From the NCBI GenBank assembly GCA_035696365.1, contig DASRQS010000091.1:1-64000 (forward strand): a DNA stretch of 64,000 nucleotides. The letters are read 5' to 3'. The DNA comes from JALYLC01 sp035696365 (GTDB lineage Bacteria > Actinomycetota > Thermoleophilia > Gaiellales > JALYLC01). Shown here piece by piece: positions 1-8,426 of this stretch; positions within the stretch are counted from its first letter, which is position 1, and each line of letters begins with the position of its first letter. The position numbers were made by a program, and so were the translations under genes. Below the pieces are notes generated by a model. The model searched no databases and was not told the origin of the DNA. It saw only the letters and a list, made by a program, of their open reading frames with translations.

Positions 1-804
1 GGCGCCCGGCGCGACGCCCAGGCCGCCGACCAGCCCCGCGGCCAGGTCGGAGACGATGTCGCCGTAGAGATTGGGCAGCACCATGACGTCGTACAGCTCG
101 GGCTTCTGCACGAGCTGCATGCACATGTTGTCGACGATGCGATCCTCGAACTCGATGTCGCTGTAGCCCTCGGCGACCTCGCGCGCGACGCGCAGCCAGA
201 GGCCGTCGGTGTGTTTCATGATGTTGGCCTTGTGGACGACCGTGACCTTGCGGCGTCCCTCGCGGCGTGCGTAGTCCATCGCGAACTGCACGACGCGGCG
301 CGTCCCCTCGATCGAGATCGGCTTGATCGAGATGCCGGCATCCTCGCGGATCACGGCGCCCGAGAGCTTGTGGATCGTGTCACGCAGGACGGCGCAGCTC
401 TCGGTGCCCTCCTCGAACTCGATGCCGGCGTAGAGGTCCTCGGTGTTCTCGCGCACGATCACGAGATCGACGTCCCGGTAGCGCGAGCGCACGCCGGCAT
501 AGCTCTTGCACGGCCGCACCTGGGCGAAGAGGTCGAGCGCCTTGCGCAGCGCGACGTTGACCGAGCGGAATCCCGTGCCCACCGGAGTGGTGATCGGACC
601 CTTGATCGCGACACCGGTGTGGGCGATCGACTCGATCACGGAGTCCGGCAGCGGATTGCCGCCGTGCTTGGCCATGACGTCGGCTCCGGCCTCGCGCACG
701 TCCCAGTCGAACTCGACTCCCGTGGCCTCGAGCACGCGCCGGGTGGCGGCGGAAAGCTCGGGGCCGATCCCGTCGCCGGGGATCAATGTGACGCGATGAG
801 GCAT
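1..804 (-). CDS. Isocitrate/isopropylmalate dehydrogenase family protein, 3' end cut by window edge
   Basis: The 268 codons seen encode a beta-decarboxylating dehydrogenase: N-terminal LIPGDGIGPE, then ITTPVGTGFRS, VRPCKSYAG, VRENTEDLYAGIE, KANIMKHTDG near the catalytic Lys, and LPNLYGDIVSD with metal-binding Asp residues. The family oxidises isocitrate, isopropylmalate or homoisocitrate with NAD(P). The NTEDLYAGIE and VRPCKSYAG blocks favour an NAD-type isocitrate dehydrogenase, and the neighbouring PEP carboxykinase and succinate dehydrogenase agree with a TCA role. The choice over isopropylmalate dehydrogenase is inference. The start at 804 is fixed by a -10 hexamer seven bases upstream. 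The gene runs off the left edge, so the C-terminal quarter or so is not seen. Confidence 0.88.
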   Translation of the reverse strand, partial: MPHRVTLIPGDGIGPELSAATRRVLEATGVEFDWDVREAGADVMAKHGGNPLPDSVIESIAHTGVAIKGPITTPVGTGFRSVNVALRKALDLFAQVRPCKSYAGVRSRYRDVDLVIVRENTEDLYAGIEFEEGTESCAVLRDTIHKLSGAVIREDAGISIKPISIEGTRRVVQFAMDYARREGRRKVTVVHKANIMKHTDGLWLRVAREVAEGYSDIEFEDRIVDNMCMQLVQKPELYDVMVLPNLYGDIVSDLAAGLVGGLGVAPGA

Positions 805-811
805 GCGTGCC

Positions 812-817
812 AGGCTA
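812..817 (-). promoter_or_regulatory. -10 hexamer TAGCCT, leaderless promoter of the dehydrogenase
   Basis: TAGCCT ends seven bases before the ATG at 804. There is no ribosome-binding sequence in between, so transcription should begin at or very near the start codon. Confidence 0.6.
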
Positions 818-845
818 GATGATCGTTGCGCGGACAGCAGCCGCT

Positions 846-910
846 AAGACGTTCTGACTGAATGAGCGTGGTGTCTGGAGCCGCGCATGCTCATTCAGTC
901 AGACCGTCTT
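846..910. repeat. R1 palindromic element, full copy 1
   Basis: A 22-bp stem (846-867 against 889-910, one mismatch) encloses a 21-nt loop. The arms read AAGACGTTCTGACTGAATGA and its complement. It lies between the dehydrogenase start and the PEP carboxykinase end. The right arm encodes the last three residues (Lys-Thr-Val) and the TGA stop of PEP carboxykinase, so the element reaches into the coding sequence. Copies with the same core are at 16518, 23841, 58922 and 63246. It could also act as a terminator for the carboxykinase transcript. Confidence 0.85.
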
Positions 911-2731
911 GGAAGTGCGCAGGCGCTCGCGCAGATCCTCGAGCTGCGCCTTCAGCTCGGCCGGCAGGCGGTCGCCGAAGGTCGACAGATGCTCTTCCAG
1001 CCTCGGCAGCTCGGCCTCCCAGCCGGCCACGTCCACGGCCAGCAGGGCCTCGAGGTCCTCGGGTGCGAGGTCGAGGCCCTCGACGGGCAGCGCACCCGGC
1101 GCCGGCACCAGGCCGATGGCCGTGTCGAGCGCGCCGGAGGTTCCCTCGCAGCGCCCCGCGATCCAGGCCAGCACGCGGCTGTTCTCGCCGAAGCCGGCCC
1201 ACAGGTAGCGCCCGGCGGCGTCTTTGCGGAACCAGTTGACCTGGAAGATCCGCGGCAGCTTGGAGCGGTCGGCGCTCGCGCCGATCGTCAGCCAGTGGGC
1301 GAAGTAGTCGCCCATGTGGTACCCGCAGAAGGGCAGCATCGCGAACGGGTCGCGCCGCAGCTTGCCGACGGCGCCGGCGGCTGCGGCGGTCGTCTCGGAC
1401 GCCATCGTGGCCCCGACGAAGACGCCGTGCTCCCACGAGCGCGCCTCGTACACGAGCGGCACGGTGGAGGCGCGGCGGCCGCCGAAGAGGATTGCGGAGA
1501 TGGGCACGCCCGCAGGGTCCTCCCACTCGGGTGCGATCGACGGGCACTGCGCGGCCGGTACCGTGAAGCGCGCGTTCGGGTGCGCGGCCGGCCTGCCGCT
1601 TGCGGGCGTCCAGTGCTCGCCGAGCCAGTCGGTCAGCTTGGGCGGCGCCTCGGTCGTCATGCCCTCCCACCAGGTGTCGCCCTCGGGCGTCTGCGCGGTG
1701 TTCGTGAACACCGTGTTGCCCCAGAGCGTCGCCATCGCGTTCGGGTTCGTGCGGAAGCCGGTGCCCGGCGCGACGCCGAAGAAGCCGAACTCGGGGTTGA
1801 TGGCCCAGAGCCGCCCGTCCTCGCCGAAGCGCATCCAGGCGATGTCGTCGCCGATCGTCTCGACCTTCCAGCCCGGCACGGTCGGCACCAGCATTGCGAG
1901 ATTCGTCTTGCCGCAGGCCGACGGGAACGCGCCGGCGACGTAGTGCACCGCGCCGGACGGTGACGTCAGCTTGAGGATCAGCATGTTCTCGGCCAGCCAC
2001 CCCTGCTCGCGCGCCATGACCGAGGCGATGCGCAGGGCGAAGCATTTCTTGCCGAGCAGGGCGTTGCCGCCGTAGCCCGAGCCGAACGACCAGATCTCGC
2101 GCGACTCGGGGAAGTGCGCGATCGCCTTGTTCGTGTTGCAGGGCCAGGGCACGTCCGCCTCGCCCGCTGCGAGCGGCGCGCCGAGCGAGTGCACGCACGG
2201 CACGAACTCGCCGTCGTCGCCCACCTGCGCGAGCGCCTCCGCCCCCATGCGCGTCATCACGCCCATCGAGACGGCGACGTAGGCGGAGTCGGTGAGCTGC
2301 ACGCCGATGTGCGCGTGCGGCGAGCCCAGCGGACCCATGGAGAACGGCACCACGTAGAGGGTGCGCCCGCGCATCGCGCCCCCGAAGAGCGTGCGCAACT
2401 CGGCGCGCATCTCGTCGGGGTTGCGCCAGTTGTTGGTCGGCCCCGCGTCTTCACGGCGGACGCTGCAGATGAACGTGCGGTCCTCGACGCGCGCCACGTC
2501 GCCCGGATCTGAGCGGGCCAGGTAGGAGTTCGGCCGCAGCTCGTCGTCGAGGCGGGTGAACGTTCCGGCGGCCACGAGCCCGGCGCACAGCTGCTCGTGC
2601 TCCTCCTCGGATCCGTCGCACCAGTGCACGTGCTCGGGATCGAGTACGGCGGCCCACTCGTCGACCCACGCGCGCAGTCCGGCGTGGTCGGTCTGTGCGG
2701 TCGCCGAGTGCACGAGATCGAGGCCGGTCAC
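899..2731 (-). CDS. pckG: Phosphoenolpyruvate carboxykinase (GTP)
   Basis: Converts oxaloacetate plus GTP to phosphoenolpyruvate and CO2, the entry step of gluconeogenesis, in the cytosol. The 610 residues match the usual length of the GTP-dependent class. The family P-loop SACGKTN is at residues 271-277 and includes the hyper-reactive cysteine. Downstream FGFFGVAPGTGFRTNPNA and ILFGGRR are also typical. The start is GTG at 2731, with only a weak AAGGCGG upstream. The last codons AAG ACG GTC TGA lie within the R1 element at 846-910, so the C-terminus has been set by that element. Confidence 0.96.
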   Translation of the reverse strand: MTGLDLVHSATAQTDHAGLRAWVDEWAAVLDPEHVHWCDGSEEEHEQLCAGLVAAGTFTRLDDELRPNSYLARSDPGDVARVEDRTFICSVRREDAGPTNNWRNPDEMRAELRTLFGGAMRGRTLYVVPFSMGPLGSPHAHIGVQLTDSAYVAVSMGVMTRMGAEALAQVGDDGEFVPCVHSLGAPLAAGEADVPWPCNTNKAIAHFPESREIWSFGSGYGGNALLGKKCFALRIASVMAREQGWLAENMLILKLTSPSGAVHYVAGAFPSACGKTNLAMLVPTVPGWKVETIGDDIAWMRFGEDGRLWAINPEFGFFGVAPGTGFRTNPNAMATLWGNTVFTNTAQTPEGDTWWEGMTTEAPPKLTDWLGEHWTPASGRPAAHPNARFTVPAAQCPSIAPEWEDPAGVPISAILFGGRRASTVPLVYEARSWEHGVFVGATMASETTAAAAGAVGKLRRDPFAMLPFCGYHMGDYFAHWLTIGASADRSKLPRIFQVNWFRKDAAGRYLWAGFGENSRVLAWIAGRCEGTSGALDTAIGLVPAPGALPVEGLDLAPEDLEALLAVDVAGWEAELPRLEEHLSTFGDRLPAELKAQLEDLRERLRTSKTV

Positions 2732-2788
2732 GCAGGTCCGCCTTGCCGAATCGCCATCAGTGAGGACGATACCCCAGCGCGCGTGTGT

Positions 2789-3214
2789 TCAGTCGTCCTC
2801 CGCGAACTGGGCACGTCGGTACACCGACGTGCCTGCCGCCTGGTCGCCCAGCCGCTGCCGCCGCTTGGTGCTCACGATCGCCAGACCGCCGATCAGGTAG
2901 ATGCCCGGGAACGCGTCCAGGAAGCGGAAGAGCGTGCGGATCACGGCCGCGCGCCCGTCGCAGGGCGTGCCGTCCAGCGAGCGCACCTCGAGGCCGAGCA
3001 GCCGCTTGCCGGGCGTCTGGCCGCCGTTGGCCTCGAAGAAGCTGAAGGCGGCCACCGCCAGGAGCAGGCCGATCAGCACCCCGTGCCTCGGGTAGAGCTC
3101 GTAGGGCACGAGGATGAGCAAGGCGCTCCACACAAGGTCGAGCAGCCCCGCCGGCGCACGTGCGCGCACCGGCGCCGGAACCGGCGCCGCTTCGATTGCC
3201 GGAGCGTCGGTCAT
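2789..3214 (-). CDS. RDD family membrane protein
   Basis: 141 residues with a Pro/Ala-rich N-terminus and about three hydrophobic segments. The block GGQTPGKRLLGLEV and the later KRRQRLGDQAAGTSV are RDD-family hallmarks. The biochemical function of such small RDD proteins is mostly unknown; some act in ion or compatible-solute transport. TAGCCT lies nine bases before the ATG on the minus strand, so it appears to be transcribed alone, divergently from sdhA. Confidence 0.85.
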   Translation of the reverse strand: MTDAPAIEAAPVPAPVRARAPAGLLDLVWSALLILVPYELYPRHGVLIGLLLAVAAFSFFEANGGQTPGKRLLGLEVRSLDGTPCDGRAAVIRTLFRFLDAFPGIYLIGGLAIVSTKRRQRLGDQAAGTSVYRRAQFAEDD

Positions 3215-3233
3215 GGCGCGGACAGGCTACCTC

Positions 3234-3239
3234 TATGAT
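3234..3239 (+). promoter_or_regulatory. Probable -10 (TATGAT) of the sdhABE operon
   Basis: TATGAT is close to a consensus -10. It would give a transcript starting near 3246 with a leader of about 40 nt that carries the GGAGG site at 3280-3284. Confidence 0.5.
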
Positions 3240-3279
3240 CCGTGACGGCGCGTATGCGCCTTTTGCCCTCGGCATTCCT

Positions 3280-3284
3280 GGAGG
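3280..3284 (+). promoter_or_regulatory. Shine-Dalgarno GGAGG that fixes a TTG start for sdhA
   Basis: GGAGG lies four bases before TTG 3289. Translation from there gives M-L-R-H-D-V-V-V-V-G-A-G, the normal N-terminus of the flavoprotein. Upstream in-frame ATG 3235 overlaps the putative -10. Confidence 0.7.
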
Positions 3285-3288
3285 ATCT

Positions 3289-4968
3289 TTGCTTCGGCAC
3301 GACGTTGTGGTGGTCGGTGCGGGCCTCGCCGGCATGCGCGCCGCCATCGAAGCCAAGCGCGCCGGCGCCGACGTCGCGATCATCTCGAAGCTGCATCCGA
3401 CGCGCTCCCACTCGGGCTCTGCGGAGGGCGGCATCAACGCCGCGCTCGGCAATGCCTCCGAGGACAGCCCGGAGATCCACACCTTCGACACGGTCAAGGG
3501 CTCGGACTACCTGGGCGACCAGGACGCCATCGAGATCATGTGCACCGAGGCGCCGGGCGACATCTACGAGCTCGAGCACATGGGCTGCGTCTTCTCGCGC
3601 TTCCCGGACGGCCGCATCGCGCAGCGCCCCTTCGGCGCCGCGGGCGCGCCCCGCACGGTCTACTCGGCCGACATCACCGGGCACGTGCTGATCCACGTGC
3701 TGTACGAGCAGCTGCTCAAGTACGAGGTGCCGGTCTACGAGGAGTTCTTCGCGATCGATCTCGCGGTCGACGGCGGCCGCTGTGTCGGGGTGCTGGCCTG
3801 GGACATCGTGAGCGGCGGCGTGCACGGCATCTCCGCGCACAACACGATTCTCGCCACCGGCGGCGTGGGGCGCATGTACTACGGCACGACGAACGCCTAC
3901 GCCTGCACGGGCGACGGCATGTCGATGGCCTGGCGGGCGGGCGTGCCGCTCAAGGACATGGAGTTCATGCAGTTCCACCCGACGACGCTCAAGTCGAACG
4001 GCGTGCTCATCACCGAGGGCTGCCGCGGCGAGGGCGCGTACCTGCGCAACTCCAGCGGCGAGCGGTTCATGGCGATCGCGGCGCCGAACGCGATGGAGCT
4101 GGCGTCGCGCGACGTCGTCTCCCGCGCGGAGACCCGCGAGATCGAGGAGGGACGTGGCGTCGACGGCTGCGTCCTGCTCGACCTCACCCACCTGGGCGCC
4201 AAGAAGATCCTGACGCGCCTGCCCGGCTCGCGCGAGCTCGCCATGGACTACGCGGGCGTCGACCCGATCCTCGAGCCGATCCCGGTGCGGCCGGGCGCCC
4301 ACTACCACATGGGCGGCGTCGACACGGACGTTTTCGGGCAGACGATCCTGCCCGGTCTCTACGCCGCGGGCGAGTGCGCGTGCGTGTCGGTGCACGGCGC
4401 CAACCGCCTGGGCGGCAACTCGCTGATGGAGACGATCACCTACGGTCGCCGCGCCGGCAGCCACGCCGGGCACGACGCCATCGCCAGTCGCAACGGCGCG
4501 CTCGTGGCCCCCTCGTCCGTGAGCGACGCCGAGTCCCACATCCGGGCGATCTTCAACCGCACCGGTGGCGAGCGGCCCTGGCAGGTGCGCGAGGAGCTCG
4601 CGAGCTCCATGTACGACGATGCGGGCGTCTTCCGCAACCAGGAGCGCCTCGAGCGCTGCCTGGCGGCCGTGGGCGACCTGCGCGAGCGCGGGCGCGACGT
4701 CGTCGTCGACGACACGGGCGACCGCTTCAACACCGATCTCGTCTCGGTGCTCGAGCTCGAGAGCATGCTCGAGATGGCCGACTGCCTCGTCACGGGCGCG
4801 CTCGCGCGCCAGGAGTCGCGTGGCGCGCATACCCGCCTCGACTTCCCCGAGCGCGACGACGAGCGTTGGATGAAGCACACACTCGCCTGGTGCGACGGCG
4901 GCACGGTCCGGCTCGACTCCAAGCCGGTCACCGTCACGCGCTTCCAGCCGATGGTGCGGAGCTACTGA
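3289..4968 (+). CDS. sdhA: Succinate dehydrogenase/fumarate reductase flavoprotein subunit
   Basis: Oxidises succinate to fumarate with FAD as part of complex II. The dinucleotide-binding VVGAGLAGMRAA sits at the N-terminus. RSHSGSAEGGINA places the covalently flavinylated His at residue 41 from the TTG start. The substrate-binding and capping region is seen in FHPT, GCRGEGAYL and HYHMGGVDTD, and the C-terminus contains ARQESRGAHTRLDFPERDD. The 559 residues are normal length. sdhB follows after 13 nt and sdhE after that, with no sdhC or sdhD hydrophobic subunit, so this belongs to the SdhE-type complex. Confidence 0.95.
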   Translation: MLRHDVVVVGAGLAGMRAAIEAKRAGADVAIISKLHPTRSHSGSAEGGINAALGNASEDSPEIHTFDTVKGSDYLGDQDAIEIMCTEAPGDIYELEHMGCVFSRFPDGRIAQRPFGAAGAPRTVYSADITGHVLIHVLYEQLLKYEVPVYEEFFAIDLAVDGGRCVGVLAWDIVSGGVHGISAHNTILATGGVGRMYYGTTNAYACTGDGMSMAWRAGVPLKDMEFMQFHPTTLKSNGVLITEGCRGEGAYLRNSSGERFMAIAAPNAMELASRDVVSRAETREIEEGRGVDGCVLLDLTHLGAKKILTRLPGSRELAMDYAGVDPILEPIPVRPGAHYHMGGVDTDVFGQTILPGLYAAGECACVSVHGANRLGGNSLMETITYGRRAGSHAGHDAIASRNGALVAPSSVSDAESHIRAIFNRTGGERPWQVREELASSMYDDAGVFRNQERLERCLAAVGDLRERGRDVVVDDTGDRFNTDLVSVLELESMLEMADCLVTGALARQESRGAHTRLDFPERDDERWMKHTLAWCDGGTVRLDSKPVTVTRFQPMVRSY

Positions 4969-4981
4969 AAGGGCGCAGCGG

Positions 4982-6028
4982 ATGGAAGTCACCCTCAAGA
5001 TCCGGCGCTCGCCCGACGGCGCCTCGCACAGCACCGAGACCTACACCGTCGACGTGCCCGAGACCGCAACGCTGCTGGACGCGCTCGACGCAGTCAAGGA
5101 CAAGCGCGACGGCACGCTGGCCTACCGCAAGTCCTGCCGCATGGCGGTCTGCGGCTCGTGCGGCATGCGCATGGACGGCGGCGCCGTGCTGGCCTGCAAG
5201 ACGGCCATGAAGCCGCTGGTCGAGGCGGGGCACGTGCCCACGATCTCGCCCATGGGCAACCTGCCCGTGATCAAGGACCTCGTCGTGGACATGGAACCCT
5301 TCTGGGCCAAGATCCGCGCCGTCAAGCCCGCCCTCCAGGCCGAGGCGCATCCGCCCCAGGAGCACCTCGTCGATCCGCGCGTCCAGCAGGCGAACATCGG
5401 CAAGGAGGCGCTCTGCATCATGTGCGGCTGCTGCGTCTCCGAGTGCAACTCGATGGAGTCCGACCCCGACTTCCTCGGGCCGGCGGCGCTCGCCAAGGCG
5501 CAGCGCTTCGTCGGCGACCAGCGCGAGGACGACGATGCGCGCCGCTCCCGGCTCAAGGATCTCAACGGCGCCCACGGCATCTGGGACTGCACGCGCTGCT
5601 ACTTCTGCAACCAGCGCTGCCCCAAGGGGGTCGATCCGCGCGACGCGATCGCCAAGCTGGGCGCGCAGACGTTCCGCTTCGGCGCCGGCTCCGAGTTCGG
5701 CGCGAAGACCAACATGTTCGCGCCGATCGGAACGGTCGTGGAGCCCGGGGTCGCGCATGCGCAGGTGTTCGTCGACTCGACGCGCAAGGGTGGTTTCCTC
5801 AACGAGACCGAGCTGGTGCCGAAGACGATCGGGCCGCTGGCTGCGGCGCTCGACGTCCCGTTCGCCCTGCGGCTGGCGCGCGCGGGCAAGGTGCCCAATC
5901 CGCTGCGGCCGCACAAGGCCAAGAACAACGACGAGGTGAAGCGCCTCTGGAAGCTGCTCGAGGCGCAGGAGCGGGAGCGGCAGGGGCTCCCCACCAATCA
6001 CCCGTCGCTCATCGACTCCCACGACTGA
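4982..6028 (+). CDS. sdhB: Succinate dehydrogenase iron-sulfur subunit with C-terminal extension
   Basis: Carries electrons from the flavoprotein to quinone. Cys52, 57, 60 and 72 form the ferredoxin-type 2Fe-2S site. Cys145, 148, 151 and 155 with Cys203, 206, 209 and 213 form two CxxCxxCxxxC groups for further Fe-S centres. At 348 residues it is about 100 longer than classical SdhB; the extra, Lys/Arg-rich part lies after residue 240. The second group begins CTRCYFCNQRCP, as in heterodisulfide-reductase-linked SdhB proteins. It lies between sdhA and sdhE with short gaps. Confidence 0.93.
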   Translation: MEVTLKIRRSPDGASHSTETYTVDVPETATLLDALDAVKDKRDGTLAYRKSCRMAVCGSCGMRMDGGAVLACKTAMKPLVEAGHVPTISPMGNLPVIKDLVVDMEPFWAKIRAVKPALQAEAHPPQEHLVDPRVQQANIGKEALCIMCGCCVSECNSMESDPDFLGPAALAKAQRFVGDQREDDDARRSRLKDLNGAHGIWDCTRCYFCNQRCPKGVDPRDAIAKLGAQTFRFGAGSEFGAKTNMFAPIGTVVEPGVAHAQVFVDSTRKGGFLNETELVPKTIGPLAAALDVPFALRLARAGKVPNPLRPHKAKNNDEVKRLWKLLEAQERERQGLPTNHPSLIDSHD

Positions 6029-6037
6029 GGCTCAGGC

Positions 6038-6955
6038 ATGCAGGATCGTTACGCGTACTACCCCGGCTGCCTCGCCAGCCTCTCCCAGAAGGAGCTCGAC
6101 TCCTCGACGCGCGCCGTGTGCGCCAAGCTCGGCGTCGAGCTGGTCGAGCTCGAGTCGATGACCTGCTGCGGGGCCGGCGACATCCACGAGGCCAAGCCGG
6201 ACTACTACCTGCACCTCAACGCGCGCATCCTCGGGCAGGCCGAGGCGCTCGGCATCCCGACGATCCTGACGATCTGCAACGTCTGCACGCTCAACCTGCG
6301 CCAGGCCAACAAGAAGCTGAAGCAGGACGCGGACGAGCTCGAGCGCGTCAACCGCAACCTCGCCGAGGTCGGCGCCGCGACCTACTCGGGCGGCGTCGAG
6401 GTGCGCCACCTGCTCTGGGAGGTCTCCGAGGGCGACGGCTACGAGCGCTTCAAGGAGATCGCCGTGCGCTCGCTCGAGGGCCTGCGCGTGGCGCCCTTCT
6501 ACGGCTGCCAGATCCTGCGGCCGTCCAAGCTGCTCGGCTTCGAGAATCCCGACTCACCCCAGTCACTCGAGCGCCTGATCGAGGCCTGCGGGGCCGAGGC
6601 GATCGACTACGAGGCCAAGGTGAAGTGCTGCGGCTTCCCGATCATCCTGGCGCGCGAGGACGTGGCGCTCGGCATGGCCGTGCAGCCGCTCGAGCAGGCC
6701 AGGGACGCGGGCGCAGACGTGATCGTGACGCCCTGCCCGCTCTGCCACCTCTCGCTCGACGCCTGGCAGCAGAAGGCTGAGAAGCACGCGGGCCGGACGC
6801 TCAACGTGCCGATCCTGCACCTCGCGCAGCTGCTCGGCGCCGCGGCCGGAATCCGCGAGGACGAGCTGAAGTTCAAGCGCCACGTCGTGCGCCTCTCCCC
6901 CGAGGTGCAGGACAAGCTGCTGCGGCCCCAAGAGGCCCCAGTCGCGGGCGACTGA
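6038..6955 (+). CDS. SdhE-type cysteine-rich subunit (heterodisulfide reductase B-like)
   Basis: 305 residues with two CCG domains. The first uses Cys11, Cys43-Cys44, Cys80 and Cys83; the second Cys157, Cys197-Cys198, Cys233 and Cys236. This duplicated pattern is the one found in HdrB and in the SdhE subunit of archaeal, cyanobacterial and epsilonproteobacterial complex II, where it replaces the haem-binding membrane anchors. No transmembrane segment is visible; membrane contact would have to be by an amphipathic helix or another protein. It starts nine bases after sdhB and is surely cotranscribed. This is not the FAD-assembly factor also called SdhE. Confidence 0.9.
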   Translation: MQDRYAYYPGCLASLSQKELDSSTRAVCAKLGVELVELESMTCCGAGDIHEAKPDYYLHLNARILGQAEALGIPTILTICNVCTLNLRQANKKLKQDADELERVNRNLAEVGAATYSGGVEVRHLLWEVSEGDGYERFKEIAVRSLEGLRVAPFYGCQILRPSKLLGFENPDSPQSLERLIEACGAEAIDYEAKVKCCGFPIILAREDVALGMAVQPLEQARDAGADVIVTPCPLCHLSLDAWQQKAEKHAGRTLNVPILHLAQLLGAAAGIREDELKFKRHVVRLSPEVQDKLLRPQEAPVAGD

Positions 6956-6976
6956 CGCAGGCTGGCCCGGAACGCC

Positions 6977-7759
6977 GTGCGCGTCGCAGCGCTCGCCGAC
7001 CTGCACGGCCGGCTCGACGGCGTGGTCGTCCCGCCGTGCGACCTCGTCGTGATCGCCGGAGATCTCGCCCCGTACTCCTGGAAGGAGGCGCCCAAGCAGG
7101 TGCCGTGGCTGGAGGCGGTCTTCGCTCCCTGGCTGGAGCGGATCGCGAGCGAGGCGGGGGCGCCCGTCGTCGGCATCGCCGGCAACCGGGACTTCGCCTG
7201 GTGGTGGGACCGGCGCGTGTTCGAGAAGCTGCCCTGGACCTACCTCTGCGATGACGAGGTCACGATGGCCGGCGCGCGCGTGTACGGGTCGCCCTGGTGC
7301 CCCCGGCGCCGCACCCGGCCGAAGGGCGACGAGCCGCAACCGCCCTCGCCGCCGCCGCCGCCGGGTGCGAAGGTGCCGCACTGGCCGCCCCGGGGGCGCG
7401 GCGGGGTCTTCATGGCGGGCTCCGAGGACGAGCTGGCGGCGCATTTCGGCGCGATTCCCGAGGGCATCGACATCCTGATCACCCACACGCCTCCGCGCGG
7501 CCACGGTGATCTCACCTCGACCGATGAGCACGTCGGCTCTGTCGCGCTGCTCGAGGCGATCGAGCTCCGGCAGCCCGCGCTGGCGGCGTTCGGTCACATT
7601 CACGAGGGCCGCGGCGAGCCGACGCGCGCCGGCCGGACGCTCTGCGCCAACTCGGCCATCTGCGATCGCTGGTTCGAGCGGCGCAATCAGCCGTGGCTGG
7701 TCGACGTCGATCTCAGCGAGCGCGCGGCCGCCCTCGCAGCCCCAATTGTTACGAGTTAG
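6977..7759 (+). CDS. Metallophosphoesterase with proline-rich insertion
   Basis: 260 residues from a GTG start 21 nt after sdhE. It shows the calcineurin-like metal-site series: DLHG near residue 8, GD at 28-29, GNRD near 70, THTPP near 166 and GHIHEG near 198. This fold hydrolyses phosphomono- or diesters with two metal ions; the substrate is unknown. Residues 110-145, between the GNRD and HTPP motifs, hold an Arg- and Pro-rich stretch with six consecutive prolines, which looks like an exposed loop. No signal peptide. It may be read through from sdhABE. Confidence 0.85.
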   Translation: MRVAALADLHGRLDGVVVPPCDLVVIAGDLAPYSWKEAPKQVPWLEAVFAPWLERIASEAGAPVVGIAGNRDFAWWWDRRVFEKLPWTYLCDDEVTMAGARVYGSPWCPRRRTRPKGDEPQPPSPPPPPGAKVPHWPPRGRGGVFMAGSEDELAAHFGAIPEGIDILITHTPPRGHGDLTSTDEHVGSVALLEAIELRQPALAAFGHIHEGRGEPTRAGRTLCANSAICDRWFERRNQPWLVDVDLSERAAALAAPIVTS

Positions 7760-7772
7760 TGAACACTCACTA
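7757..7772 (+). promoter_or_regulatory. TetR operator: perfect inverted repeat TAGTGA-ACAC-TCACTA
   Basis: The two 6-nt arms are exact complements around a 4-nt centre, the usual form of a TetR-family operator. The site ends seven bases before the -10 TATGTT at 7779-7784, so a bound repressor would block the promoter. It should therefore serve autoregulation of the downstream tetR-MFS pair. Confidence 0.75.
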
Positions 7773-7778
7773 GTTTGC

Positions 7779-7784
7779 TATGTT
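7779..7784 (+). promoter_or_regulatory. -10 hexamer TATGTT, leaderless promoter of tetR
   Basis: TATGTT lies six bases before ATG 7791, immediately downstream of the operator. Confidence 0.6.
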
Positions 7785-7790
7785 GGCCCG

Positions 7791-8426
7791 ATGGCGATGC
7801 TCCCGGCAGACGAGCAATTGCCCGCCCGCCAGCGCCTGAGCGCTGACGAGCGGCGCTCGGCGATCATCGCCGCGGCACGCGTGCTGTTCGCGCGCAACGG
7901 CTTCCGAGGAACCGGCACGAGCGACATCGCCGCAGCCGCCGGCTGCTCCGAGCCTGTGATCTACAAGCACTTCGCCTCCAAGCAGGCGCTCTTCGCCGCC
8001 GTGCTCGAGGACTGCACGCGTCTCATGGGAGAGCGCTTCGCGGCCGCGACGGCCGAGGGCGGCGACCTCTTCACCGCCTACCTGCGCTTCGTGCGCGGGC
8101 TGATGGGCGATCCGAAAGTCGCGGAGGTGGCGCGCCTGCGCTACCTCGCGCTCACGCTCACGAACGAGCCCGAGATCCGCACGGGGCTCTCGCACATGAT
8201 GAGCGCCTGGCATGCGGGCGTGTGCGCCGCCGTCGAGGACGGCCGCGCGACCGGCCGCATCCGCGCGGACGCCGACGTGGCGTCCGTCTCGATGCTGTTC
8301 CTCGGCCTGGGGCTGGCCGCGGGTTTCGTGGGCGCCGTCGACGGCGAGGAGGCACTGGAGTGCTTCCCCCGGCATTTCGACGCGCTCGTCGATCTTCTCA
8401 CTCCGACCCAAGGGGGGACCGGATGA
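7791..8426 (+). CDS. TetR family transcriptional repressor
   Basis: 211 residues. The N-terminal helix-turn-helix is seen in RSAIIAAARVLFARNGFRGT, then GTSDIAAAAGCSEPVIYKHF at about residues 40-60, typical of the family. The C-terminal ligand domain is helical and includes YLRFVRGLMGD. It overlaps the downstream MFS efflux gene by 4 nt (ATGA). With the operator in front of its own promoter, it most likely represses itself and the transporter until a toxic ligand is bound. The ligand is not predictable from sequence. Confidence 0.93.
   Translation: MAMLPADEQLPARQRLSADERRSAIIAAARVLFARNGFRGTGTSDIAAAAGCSEPVIYKHFASKQALFAAVLEDCTRLMGERFAAATAEGGDLFTAYLRFVRGLMGDPKVAEVARLRYLALTLTNEPEIRTGLSHMMSAWHAGVCAAVEDGRATGRIRADADVASVSMLFLGLGLAAGFVGAVDGEEALECFPRHFDALVDLLTPTQGGTG

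Noticed and set aside
3235..3288. ATG 3235 as sdhA start
   Set aside because: It sits in the probable -10 TATGAT and would add 18 unconserved residues; TTG 3289 has GGAGG at good spacing.
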